From the NCBI GenBank assembly GCA_017941505.1, contig JAGAWH010000015.1, positions 1 through 19,535 on the forward strand: a stretch of 19,535 nt of DNA, in the 5' to 3' direction. The stretch comes from Faecalicoccus sp. GTDB taxonomy: Bacteria; Bacillota_I; Bacilli_A; Erysipelotrichales; Erysipelotrichaceae. Positions 6,427 through 13,315 of this stretch are shown piece by piece; positions within the stretch are counted from its first letter, which is position 1; each line of letters opens with the position of its first letter. Below the pieces are notes generated by a model, which saw only the letters and a list, made by a program, of their open reading frames with translations, was not told where the DNA came from and ran no database searches. The translations under genes were made by a program, and so were the position numbers.

Positions 6427-6475
6427 GTTATAAAGAGTTATAAAAGAATATAAAAGTTATAAAGAGTTATAAAAA
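6427..6475. repeat. ~10-bp spaced GTTATAAA repeats
   Basis: GTTATAAA begins at 6427, 6437, 6456 and 6466, with a variant AATATAAA at 6447: five units at 9-10 bp, one per helical turn. Phased AT tracts like these bend DNA or act as repeated binding sites. They lie about 30 nt upstream of the predicted -35 of the nucleotidase operon. Confidence 0.65.
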
Positions 6476-6503
6476 TTACTTTTAGATATACTAAAAATAA
6501 TTC

Positions 6504-6532
6504 TTGCCGAAGCTAAAGATAAATTACATAAT
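6504..6532 (+). promoter_or_regulatory. Promoter of the nucleotidase / EF-P-like operon
   Basis: TTGCCG (6504-6509), 17-nt spacer, CATAAT (6527-6532), with start expected near 6540 and GGAGGG at 6551-6556. Confidence 0.55.
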
Positions 6533-6562
6533 TATTTTATAGAAAGAAATGGAGGGTCCTCT

Positions 6563-8245
6563 ATGAACAGATTTAAAAAGATGATCAGCATATTTACCGT
6601 CTTTATGCTGATACTGACTACCGGCTGTGCCAATAATCAGAAGCAGGAACAGACAGTTGAGAAAAACGGAAATATCGTGATCTTCTTTACCAGCGACATT
6701 CATTGCGCTCTAGATAAAGGCTTCGGTTTTGAAGGATTACAGCAGATTCGAGACAGCTATGAAGCCAGAGGATATACCACTTTACTGGTAGATGATGGCG
6801 ATGCCATACAGGGTGAAAACGTCGGTGTTTTCACTCAAGGAGAAGCCATTATCAATTTAATGAATACAGTAAAATACGATGTTGCGATTCCGGGTAACCA
6901 TGAATTCGACTATGGTATGGACCGCTTTATGGAATTGACCAAAATAGCGAATTTCCCATATATCAGCTGCAACATCCACAAAGAAGGCGAATTATTATTT
7001 GAGCCATATATCATCAAAGAAGCAGCGGGCAAAAAAATCGCCTTTATCGGTATCACAACACCGATGACAATTACCTCCTCTACACCTAAATTTTTCCAGA
7101 ATGAAAAAGGTGAATATATTTATGATTTCTCTCAGGATGATACCGGAGAAAAATTATATGCCGCCGTGCAGAGTGCAATCGATGGTGCCAAAGCAGAGGG
7201 TGCTGACTACATTTATGTAATGGGACATTGTGGATTAGAAGAAGAATGCGCTCCATGGACATATGCAGATATTATCTCTCATACAAGTGGAATCAATGTT
7301 TTCTTAGACGGTCATTCTCATGATACAGAACAGATTGTCATGAAAGACAAGGATGGTAACGATGTCGTTCGTTCTGCAGTAGGAACAAAATGGATTGGCA
7401 TCGGTTACAGCATCATTACCCCGGAAGAAGGTATCAAGGAAACCAATATCATCAGCTGGACAAATAAAATCAGTGCACCTGAGATGTTTAATTTCAATAA
7501 TGCAGCTACACCGGTTGTGAAAGAAACGAAAGCTAAATTGGAAGAAACAATGGGTGTAGTTGTCGGGCATTCAGATGTAGACCTGATTATCCATGATCCT
7601 GTTGCGGTTGATTCCATCGGTAAACCGGTACGTATCGTCCGTACTCAGGAAACCAACCTCGGCGATTTAGAAGCAGATGCAATACGCACTCAATGTGATG
7701 CTGATATTGCTCTGGTAGGCGGCGGTGGTATCCGCACACCGATTAAAAAAGGTGATATCACGTATGGCGATATTCTCAACGTTGCTCCGTTTGGAAACCA
7801 ATTAACCGTTGTTGAAGCGACCGGACAGCAGATTCTGGATGCATTAGAATGGGGTGCCCGCGCACTTCCGGCAGAGTTTGGTGGTTTCCTGCAGGTTTCC
7901 GGCATGAGCTATGACATCGATGTATCGATTCCTTCTCCTTGTAAATCAGACCAGAACAGCATGATGACTTCCATTGAAGGTGAAAGACGTGTTAGAAATG
8001 TGAAAATCAATGGTGAGCCAATCGACCCTGCAAAAACATATACGGTAGCTGGATTGGATTACCTGTTACTGAATAAAGGAGATGGCAATACCGCATTTGA
8101 CGGTGCAACATTAGTGAAAGATGGAATCAAATTAGATGCCCAGGCTATTATTGAATATATTACAGAAGACCTGAACGGAACTGTCGGTGAAGAATACTCC
8201 AACCCTTACGGACAGGGTCGTATCACCATTCTTAACGGAGAATAA
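6563..8245 (+). CDS. UshA-like 5'-nucleotidase/UDP-sugar hydrolase lipoprotein
   Basis: A 560-aa surface lipoprotein: signal peptide with lipobox LTTGC (Cys22), so anchored outside the membrane. The N-terminal metallophosphoesterase domain shows the two-metal motifs DIH (Asp45, His47), GDAIQG (Asp80), GNHEFDYG (Asn112, His113), GHCG and DGHSHD. The C-terminal 5'-nucleotidase domain shows LGDLEADAIR, GGGGIRTPIKKGDITYGD, VAPFGNQL and YLLLNKGDGNTAF. Relatives hydrolyse extracellular 5'-nucleotides or UDP-sugars to salvage nucleosides and phosphate. GGAGGG precedes the ATG by 6 nt. It shares an operon with the EF-P-like gene, which starts 1 nt after its stop. Confidence 0.9.
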   Translation: MNRFKKMISIFTVFMLILTTGCANNQKQEQTVEKNGNIVIFFTSDIHCALDKGFGFEGLQQIRDSYEARGYTTLLVDDGDAIQGENVGVFTQGEAIINLMNTVKYDVAIPGNHEFDYGMDRFMELTKIANFPYISCNIHKEGELLFEPYIIKEAAGKKIAFIGITTPMTITSSTPKFFQNEKGEYIYDFSQDDTGEKLYAAVQSAIDGAKAEGADYIYVMGHCGLEEECAPWTYADIISHTSGINVFLDGHSHDTEQIVMKDKDGNDVVRSAVGTKWIGIGYSIITPEEGIKETNIISWTNKISAPEMFNFNNAATPVVKETKAKLEETMGVVVGHSDVDLIIHDPVAVDSIGKPVRIVRTQETNLGDLEADAIRTQCDADIALVGGGGIRTPIKKGDITYGDILNVAPFGNQLTVVEATGQQILDALEWGARALPAEFGGFLQVSGMSYDIDVSIPSPCKSDQNSMMTSIEGERRVRNVKINGEPIDPAKTYTVAGLDYLLLNKGDGNTAFDGATLVKDGIKLDAQAIIEYITEDLNGTVGEEYSNPYGQGRITILNGE

Positions 8246-8246
8246 A

Positions 8247-8768
8247 ATGATTACCGCAAAAGAATTACAACAGGGCACATTGATCCGTTATCGAAATGAA
8301 GCATATATCGTGCTTGATGCCAAATACATTAAACCGGGTAACGGTGCCGGATATGTGGATACCAGACTCCAAATGATCAAGGATGGAAGAGTTGTTAAAA
8401 AAATCTTCTCCCCTTCCGTACAATTAGAAACAGTTGAAAAAAAAGATGAAGAAGCTAAATATTTATCATGCTCTAAGGGGGTATGTCTCTTCCAAACCGA
8501 TGAAAAAGATGTTTCTGCACCTGAAAAATTATGTGGTAAAGCCATTGATTATCTACCTGTCGGAGCCGATGTCGTATTACATTATTATGATGGAGAGCTG
8601 TTAGAAATCAGCCTTCCTAAAACGGTAAAGCTTTCGGTGAAAGATGTCGTAAAAGGTATTGCGATTTTAGAAACAGGTGCTAAAACCAATGTCCCTTACT
8701 TCATCAAAAAAGGCGATACTATCCTTGTGAATACTATGAAGGGTACCTACCTATACAAAATCAATTGA
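8247..8768 (+). CDS. EF-P-like protein with Asn at the tip residue
   Basis: A 173-aa protein (EF-P is usually ~185 aa) recognisable along its length: MITAKELQQGTLI, then the KOW-like domain loop KPGNGAGYVDTRL, then OB domains containing VVLHYYDGELLEISLPKTV and LETGAKTNVPYFIKKGDTI. EF-P rescues ribosomes stalled on polyproline through a modified Lys or Arg in PGKG/PGRG. Here that residue is Asn32. About ten residues are also missing before LETG compared with EF-P. I infer a divergent EF-P paralogue rather than the housekeeping copy. The start is ATG 8247 with ACGGAG upstream, 1 nt after the nucleotidase stop, so the two are coupled. The stop TGA is half made by the inserted IS: before insertion the codon read TAA, so the protein is unchanged. 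Confidence 0.83.
   Translation: MITAKELQQGTLIRYRNEAYIVLDAKYIKPGNGAGYVDTRLQMIKDGRVVKKIFSPSVQLETVEKKDEEAKYLSCSKGVCLFQTDEKDVSAPEKLCGKAIDYLPVGADVVLHYYDGELLEISLPKTVKLSVKDVVKGIAILETGAKTNVPYFIKKGDTILVNTMKGTYLYKIN
8762..8766. repeat. Target site duplication CAATT (left)
   Basis: CAATT directly before the left inverted repeat, matching CAATT at 10553-10557 directly after the right one. Confidence 0.85.
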
Positions 8769-8782
8769 GCATTCTCGGAAAA
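8767..8782. repeat. IS left terminal inverted repeat
   Basis: GAGCATTCTCGGAAAA, 15/16 match to the right end. Its first two bases, GA, complete the TGA stop codon of the EF-P-like gene. Confidence 0.88.
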
Positions 8783-8854
8783 GCGGCTAATTAGTGAGTC
8801 TGGAATGATTCAGACAGGTCAAAAGTGAGATTATATTCGTCCTTTTTGCTAGAA

Positions 8855-8894
8855 TGGCACGACGAAAAGGGTATCTTCTCGACACCATTTTTTT
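8855..8894 (+). terminator. Possible terminator inside the IS left end
   Basis: An imperfect hairpin (core CGAAAAG / CTTCTCG, 8863-8869 and 8875-8881, outer TGG/CCA) is followed by seven T on the plus strand. It could stop read-through from the EF-P-like gene into the element, which now stands in for the displaced operon terminator. Confidence 0.45.
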
Positions 8895-8917
8895 AGTATT
8901 CAATGAAAGCAGTATTA

Positions 8918-10372
8918 CTATCCTTCGACTTTATGCCATGCATCAAGGTGGATGTTTATCGCACCCATGATCGAAAAGAAAAAGTTCTTCGAACGGTTGC
9001 GGACAGCCATTTTATGAAGTCCGTAGTCATTCAGAATCCTGTTGTTGATCCTTTCTGTACAGGTCCGGTTTTTATAGATCTCCTTCCATTTGGGGCTTTG
9101 ATACGGGATCGGACCGAACAGTTTATAGTTGGTCTTGTCATAGGTTTTCTTGACCCTTCCATAAGGAGAAGAGGAACATTCGTTTCCTAAAGGACATTTA
9201 TGAATTTTGCCAGCTTTTACAGGACAGCGGTATTTTGTAGCTTTTTTAGAATTATCATAACCGTCACGTATCATCCTCAAGCCTGCCGTGCATAGTGGAA
9301 CGCCATCGGAATCGACATTTTCATACTTTGCATAGGGATTAACTGGATTAGAGGTTCTTTTGTTCCAGTCAATGACTGGTATAATATCTTTAAGACGCAG
9401 ATATTCATAGATACTGTAGGCATCCATTGCGGAGTCAAAGCACATATGCTTGGGTTTTAAATTGGGGTTGATATCGAGCATGCGCGCAGTTGCGGTAATG
9501 GAAGTGAGAGCATCGTGGTCTGAAGCATAGCCCATCGCAAGAAAGACGGGGAGGTCGATCTTGTGGACAGGGTTATGGACAGAGATATTGAACAGAGTGT
9601 AACCGTAATACCAGCTGCCAAGATCACTGTCCCACCCGATATTTGCGTCAGGTGCGGAATACCGGTGATCAAGGTCGGGATCTTCCGCACCTTTTACTTT
9701 GTTTCCGAAACGGTTGGCATGGATATGGACGCATGAGCCGTCTCCTGCTGCAGTGAGGTTCTCCTGATCAATGAGCTTCATCCGGATGGACGGCCGAACC
9801 GCTACGAGATCAAAGAGCTTTTCGATCGCAAAGGTGGCACGGGAACGGTCAAACTGAGCACCATCCCTGTACTTCATGGCAAGCGAAAGGGTATCTTCAT
9901 CGGTATAGTTCTCCCATTTCTGATCCTTTTTCAAATCAGCCTTGTTTTCTGATTTGTTCCTGCCGGCAGGATATAGAGTGGACAAGGAAGGCTTATCATG
10001 CATGATGCGGTTGATAAAGTCATAGTGACAGGAGACAGAAAGAGGTTTCGAGGACCCGATCATATATTGAAGAAGGGCATCGGAGTGAACAGTGTGGCAC
10101 CACAGGTCAACAGAGTAGTAGCCGAGGCGAAGCATAAGGATAAAGGATCGGATATAGAGCAGCGGGTTATTAGCGGGTCTGCCCTTTACAGGAGAATAAA
10201 GTGAAAGAAGAAGATCGCGGACTGAATCAAGATTCAGTTTTCGCAGGCACCATAGAGCAGATTTAAAAGATTTGTTCTGTTTGAGCCTCTTATGGTCAGA
10301 GAAAGAAAGCTCAGAAGAATGCGAATCAAGGAAAGAAAGATACTCAGCATGAGTAGGGATATACAGTAACAT
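8918..10372 (-). CDS. IS transposase (DDE type)
   Basis: A 484-aa transposase. An RNase-H-like DDE core is visible: Asp211 in TAAGDGSCVHIH, Asp313 in HMCFDSAMDAYSIYEYL, and Glu440 in the Y-2-R-3-E like segment YKNRTCTERINNR, ending with FFFSIMGAINIHLDAW. The segment YYGYTLFNISVHN...LPVFLAMGYASDHD is typical of Transposase_11-like proteins. Three cysteines (383, 393, 399, as CPVKAG...CPLGNEC) lie between the second Asp and the Glu. An in-frame TTG at 10387 opens the frame, but TTGGAGG is the ribosome site of ATG 10372, so I start there. No frameshift or stop interrupts the gene, so it is probably active. Confidence 0.9.
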   Translation of the reverse strand: MLLYIPTHAEYLSFLDSHSSELSFSDHKRLKQNKSFKSALWCLRKLNLDSVRDLLLSLYSPVKGRPANNPLLYIRSFILMLRLGYYSVDLWCHTVHSDALLQYMIGSSKPLSVSCHYDFINRIMHDKPSLSTLYPAGRNKSENKADLKKDQKWENYTDEDTLSLAMKYRDGAQFDRSRATFAIEKLFDLVAVRPSIRMKLIDQENLTAAGDGSCVHIHANRFGNKVKGAEDPDLDHRYSAPDANIGWDSDLGSWYYGYTLFNISVHNPVHKIDLPVFLAMGYASDHDALTSITATARMLDINPNLKPKHMCFDSAMDAYSIYEYLRLKDIIPVIDWNKRTSNPVNPYAKYENVDSDGVPLCTAGLRMIRDGYDNSKKATKYRCPVKAGKIHKCPLGNECSSSPYGRVKKTYDKTNYKLFGPIPYQSPKWKEIYKNRTCTERINNRILNDYGLHKMAVRNRSKNFFFSIMGAINIHLDAWHKVEG

Positions 10373-10399
10373 TTGACTTACCTCCAACGCCTTCTTAAA

Positions 10400-10417
10400 G
10401 GAGCGAGCGGAGCGAGC
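10400..10417. repeat. 9-bp tandem repeat in IS upstream region
   Basis: GGAGCGAGC occurs twice in a row about 30 nt upstream of the transposase start. It is GC-rich in an AT-rich setting and could be a transposase or regulator binding site. Confidence 0.4.
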
Positions 10418-10506
10418 TGCATCGGGCAGGAAAAGTCAAGTAAAAATATTAAAAATCAGCTATAAACTTAAGAAAAACTTAGGGGGGAAGAAGGAAATCA
10501 GGAGTC

Positions 10507-10528
10507 AAAAAAAGCCCATAAATAGGGC
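10507..10528 (-). terminator. Terminator at IS right end, shielding the transposase
   Basis: On the minus strand GCCC-TATTTAT-GGGC is followed by seven T. It lies between the right inverted repeat and the transposase gene, so it blocks transcription entering from outside, a known way insertion sequences limit their own activity. Confidence 0.65.
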
Positions 10529-10536
10529 AATTCTGA

Positions 10537-10552
10537 TTTTCCGAGAATCCTC
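10537..10552. repeat. IS right terminal inverted repeat
   Basis: TTTTCCGAGAATCCTC, the reverse complement of the left end with one mismatch. Confidence 0.88.
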
Positions 10553-10557
10553 CAATT
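10553..10557. repeat. Target site duplication CAATT (right)
   Basis: Directly outside the right inverted repeat. Joining it to the left flank restores ...ATC AAT TAA TTAAG, the original EF-P-like gene end. Confidence 0.85.
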
Positions 10558-10565
10558 AATTAAGG

Positions 10566-10596
10566 GGGGATTCCGTATTTGGAATCCCCTTTGTTT
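10566..10596. terminator. Terminator, originally of the nucleotidase/EF-P-like operon
   Basis: A 9-bp perfect stem, GGGGATTCC / GGAATCCCC, with loop GTATTT, then TTTGTTT on the plus strand. Before the IS insertion it stood about 10 nt after the EF-P-like stop. It can also serve the minus-strand AlbA_2 gene, whose stop overlaps the T-run. Confidence 0.8.
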
Positions 10597-12277
10597 AATC
10601 TTTCTTATTCACTTTCCAGAATCCTCTTGTTCCGTTTTCCCTGGAAATATATCCCATCTTGACCAGCTCATCAATTTCCCTTCGAACAGTAATACGAGCT
10701 TTGCACAATTTTTCTGCAATCTTTCGCTGGGATATTTTAGGATCTAATTCTGCAATCAGCAATATACTCTTCTGCAGGTCGGTTAAGCAATTTATAGGAT
10801 TGGACTCAATGAACTCGGGATTGGGCTCATTAAACTTGCGATTGGGCTCATTGGACTCACGATTGGGCTCAATGGACTCATGATTGGGCTCATTGGACTC
10901 ATGATTGGACTCATTGAACTCGCGATTGGGTTCATTGGACTCACGATTGGACTCATTGGACTCACGATTGGACTCATTGGACTCATGATTGGGCTCATTG
11001 AACTCACGATTGGGCTCATTGGACTCGCAATTGGGCTCATTGGACTCGGGATTGGGCTCATTGGACTTGCGATTGGGCTCATTGGACTTGGGATCGGGCT
11101 CATTAAATAATGTAACATTCTCATTTTTATCCAACAGTTTTTTCCATCCATCTCCACAATGTCTATAAAACCTCACAGTAAATCCATAATAATCGTATAA
11201 GAATTCAACTTTACACCCTATCTCATCACAAAGTGTTTGGATCCTTTTTAATCCGGTCGCAAAACTCTCCATATCCTTTGAATAGTACAAAGTCCTCGTG
11301 ATAAGAGGATTTCGTCGTATTGATCTCATACTCTCTTTGATAAACATTTCTGGCTGCATATTTTCCGGAAAGGAGCCATGGCTATATATTTCTATAAAAC
11401 TTCTAAAAACTGCAACTTCTACACTTTGCTCGGATTCAATTCTGCGATGTCCAAACGCATTGATTACCGCTTCCCTAATAGCATCTATAGGAATTTCAGG
11501 AATCTCTTTTCTTGCCAGTCGGCCTTCGAAATCAACCCGCCAATCCATCGCATCAACAATGTACTGCACAGCTTTATCCGCAAGTTCAAAAATCGATCCA
11601 GTATATTTTCGAATATCAGTAAACGTCAATCTTTCATCTGAAGCAAATTTAGCCATCTGCAATTCATTTATCCCCGAATCTACAAACAGGGCTGCGCCCG
11701 CATTTAAAAGAGTATCTCCTTCAGCCAATTCCAGCTTATTCAATATGTATTTCTCATCATCACTTTCAAAGCCAATTCGACCTGCATCTCTCGCCCTTTT
11801 CAAATAACCTTTGAACACTTCTTTATTGATATCATTAATTGTGTATTTAGATAATTGTTTTTCCCAAGATAAATAAGGCTTATCTCTTTGTAACATCAAA
11901 TGTTCATAAGTTAGTTGATCCATCACTAAATCTTCATCAGCAACTCTAATTCGTGGAATATGATATGCAAGATAAGGCTGCTGAGATCCTTCGAAAGTAA
12001 CCGCAACGGTTTCTTTTTCTCCAAAAGTTTCTTTTTCAACCCCTGGATAAATAACTGGTCTAATATGGTTTCCAATAGCTTGGCTTACTTCTCGTAACGT
12101 GTCTTTGCCAATCTGTTGACCTATCACATCCCCGTTATTATCAACACCGAAATATAGTTTACCTTTTCCATGTTTATTTAAAATTGAAACAATAGAAATC
12201 ACCCCTTCCTTCAGCTCCCCGGTACTTCTCTTAAATTCTAATTCTTCTGTTTCTTTGCCAATATTAAAATATTTCAT
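10595..12277 (-). CDS. AlbA_2 / GHKL-ATPase regulator with heptapeptide repeats
   Basis: A 560-aa protein. Residues about 9-125 are AlbA_2 (ETEELEFKRS, SILNKHGKGKLYFGVDNNGD). Residues about 265-375 are a RecG-C-terminal-like ATPase (DAIREAVINAFGHRR, SFIEIYSHG, then SFATGLKRIQTLC). Residues 391-495 are fifteen 7-residue repeats of the SNEPNRE type. Residues 498-560 are a winged helix (SQRKIAEKLCKARITVRREI, then GFWKV). The repeats form a polar, probably disordered linker between the ATPase and the DNA-binding end. Its architecture is like the regulator at 4510-6090, but the two are not close copies. The start is ATG 12277 with AAGGAGGAG upstream. It is probably a nucleic-acid-binding regulator or defence-related protein; its role is unknown. 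Confidence 0.85.
   Translation of the reverse strand: MKYFNIGKETEELEFKRSTGELKEGVISIVSILNKHGKGKLYFGVDNNGDVIGQQIGKDTLREVSQAIGNHIRPVIYPGVEKETFGEKETVAVTFEGSQQPYLAYHIPRIRVADEDLVMDQLTYEHLMLQRDKPYLSWEKQLSKYTINDINKEVFKGYLKRARDAGRIGFESDDEKYILNKLELAEGDTLLNAGAALFVDSGINELQMAKFASDERLTFTDIRKYTGSIFELADKAVQYIVDAMDWRVDFEGRLARKEIPEIPIDAIREAVINAFGHRRIESEQSVEVAVFRSFIEIYSHGSFPENMQPEMFIKESMRSIRRNPLITRTLYYSKDMESFATGLKRIQTLCDEIGCKVEFLYDYYGFTVRFYRHCGDGWKKLLDKNENVTLFNEPDPKSNEPNRKSNEPNPESNEPNCESNEPNREFNEPNHESNESNRESNESNRESNEPNREFNESNHESNEPNHESIEPNRESNEPNRKFNEPNPEFIESNPINCLTDLQKSILLIAELDPKISQRKIAEKLCKARITVRREIDELVKMGYISRENGTRGFWKVNKKD
10793..11107 (-). repeat. Fifteen in-frame 21-bp tandem repeats
   Basis: 315 bp made of exactly 21-bp units with plus-strand consensus GATTGGGCTCATTGGACTC plus two variable bases. 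Each unit holds two half-sites, ATTGGGCTC and ATTGGACTC, 10 bp apart. Because 21 bp is seven codons, units can be gained or lost without breaking the frame. Most differences hit the two variable bases or switch G/A and C/T. Confidence 0.93.
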
Positions 12278-12407
12278 GAATCACTCCTCCTTATCGTTAT
12301 AATGTTTTGCCGCCAGATTTGGCCGATTATGAAACAAAAGAATGAAATTATCCCAAGGAGACCTTCATTTTCTTATACGCTAATTCTTCCTAAATGACTA
12401 AATTTTC

Positions 12408-12446
12408 AAAAAAAAAATTCGGAATATATTGGCCATATATATTCCG
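12408..12446 (-). terminator. Terminator of the cyclophilin-like lipoprotein gene
   Basis: On the minus strand an AT-rich hairpin (CGGAATATAT / ATATATTCCG, 12446-12420) is followed by AA and ten T (12417-12408). It lies about 50 nt after the gene's stop. Confidence 0.7.
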
Positions 12447-12493
12447 ACTGGTACATTTATATAGTTTTCACATGAATGATTTGCAGGTTCCGA

Positions 12494-13141
12494 TTATTGA
12501 ATATTTAACGTGATTGTCACATTACCCTGTGCAAGTAAATCCTTTAATTCAGCTTCACTCAAATTGGTAATCCTTCCAACCTTTGTATATAGACATGTAT
12601 TTGGTTCTACCGCCACGATTAATGTATTTCCTTCATAGAGCACGATATCGCCCGGGCTGGTTGTCATTTCAGAATATACTGACGGAATGGTGGTTCCGAT
12701 ATTTCCTGATAATTCAACACCCTTATATGGAGACAATTGAACAGTTAATGGGGATAGCTGTTTTAAAGCTTCAACTGTTTCATTATTCTCCCATGCTACC
12801 TGTGCATCTTTATCCCCGATTTTTACAGATAGACCATTTCCTGTTGAGGTAGATGCCGGTGCACTATTGTTGGTGGATGCACCGTTTCCTGCCGTGCCGC
12901 CATTACCGTTACTTTCGGATGAGGCATTTGAATCTTCGGCAGTATTGGCTTCATCCTTGGCAGCTTCTTTTTGATCGTCTTTCTTATCATCCTTATTTGC
13001 TGTATCAGATACTTCAGATGAAGTCTCAGAAGAGGATTGTGCATTTGAATCATTACCCTGTGAGCTTTGGTTTTTACCACAGCCTGCCAGGCATAAAAAT
13101 AAAACGCAGATTCCGGATAAGACCTTCTTATTGAATTCCAT
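12494..13141 (-). CDS. Lipoprotein with cyclophilin-like domain
   Basis: A 215-aa lipoprotein: signal peptide and lipobox LAGC (Cys21), then a Ser/Asn/Asp/Glu/Lys-rich low-complexity linker (about 22-102), then a compact domain (about 103-215) beginning LSVKIGDKDAQVAWENNETV and containing LSPLTVQLSPYKGVE, SPGDIVLYEGNTLIVAV and YTKVGRI. This order matches the small cyclophilin-like domain of bacterial lipoproteins, although prolyl isomerase activity is not established for that group. The linker would hold the domain away from the membrane. The start is ATG 13141 with AAGGAGATG upstream; the frame is open further upstream but has no ribosome site. The gene is monocistronic, between its own promoter and terminator. 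Confidence 0.8.
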   Translation of the reverse strand: MEFNKKVLSGICVLFLCLAGCGKNQSSQGNDSNAQSSSETSSEVSDTANKDDKKDDQKEAAKDEANTAEDSNASSESNGNGGTAGNGASTNNSAPASTSTGNGLSVKIGDKDAQVAWENNETVEALKQLSPLTVQLSPYKGVELSGNIGTTIPSVYSEMTTSPGDIVLYEGNTLIVAVEPNTCLYTKVGRITNLSEAELKDLLAQGNVTITLNIQ

Positions 13142-13196
13142 TATTTCATCTCCTTCCATAAATAACCTACAAATCATACATGTCTTATCTGTTTTC

Positions 13197-13225
13197 ATTA
13201 TAAGCCCATAAAATATCGTTAACCA
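13197..13225 (-). promoter_or_regulatory. Promoter of the lipoprotein gene
   Basis: A perfect minus-strand TATAAT (13202-13197) lies 17 nt from a weak -35, TGGTTA (13225-13220), about 55 nt upstream of the lipoprotein start. Confidence 0.5.
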
Positions 13226-13269
13226 CAAAAAAGAATGACCTTTTTTATATATAACGGGTATCCAAAAAC

Positions 13270-13314
13270 TTATTTTTTGAATTCAAAAAATAAACAGGAA
13301 GATAATCCTTCCTG
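13270..13314 (-). terminator. Operon terminator, with overlapping 24-bp palindrome
   Basis: On the minus strand CAGGAAG-GATTAT-CTTCCTG (13314-13295) is followed by TTTATTTTTT, directly after the radical SAM gene and so ending the long operon. The T-run is half of a perfect 24-bp palindrome (13270-13293, centred on GAATTC) that could form a second hairpin. Confidence 0.8.
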
Positions 13315-13315
13315 C

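Larger units (their letters stand above)
8767..10552 (-). mobile_element. Complete insertion sequence, 1786 bp, DDE transposase
   Basis: Terminal inverted repeats GAGCATTCTCGGAAAA (8767-8782) and, reversed, GAGGATTCTCGGAAAA (10552-10537) match at 15 of 16 bases. The 5-bp duplication CAATT flanks them. One transposase gene on the minus strand fills the element. Hairpins with T-runs lie near both ends. Intact ends, a clean duplication and an undamaged gene indicate a recent insertion. The transposase suggests the broad IS4/IS5/IS1182 group; the exact family is undetermined. Confidence 0.92.

Noticed and set aside
10792..11157. Open frames across the 21-bp repeats, reading MSPI.SP repeats (minus) and IGLIGL repeats (plus)
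   Set aside because: Any 21-bp repeat without a stop opens several frames. The SNEPNRE frame belongs to the 560-aa regulator with good domains on both sides, so the others are shadows.
12310..12323. GCCA-N4-TGGC inverted repeat upstream of the second AlbA_2 gene
   Set aside because: Four-base arms are too short to support an operator without comparison.
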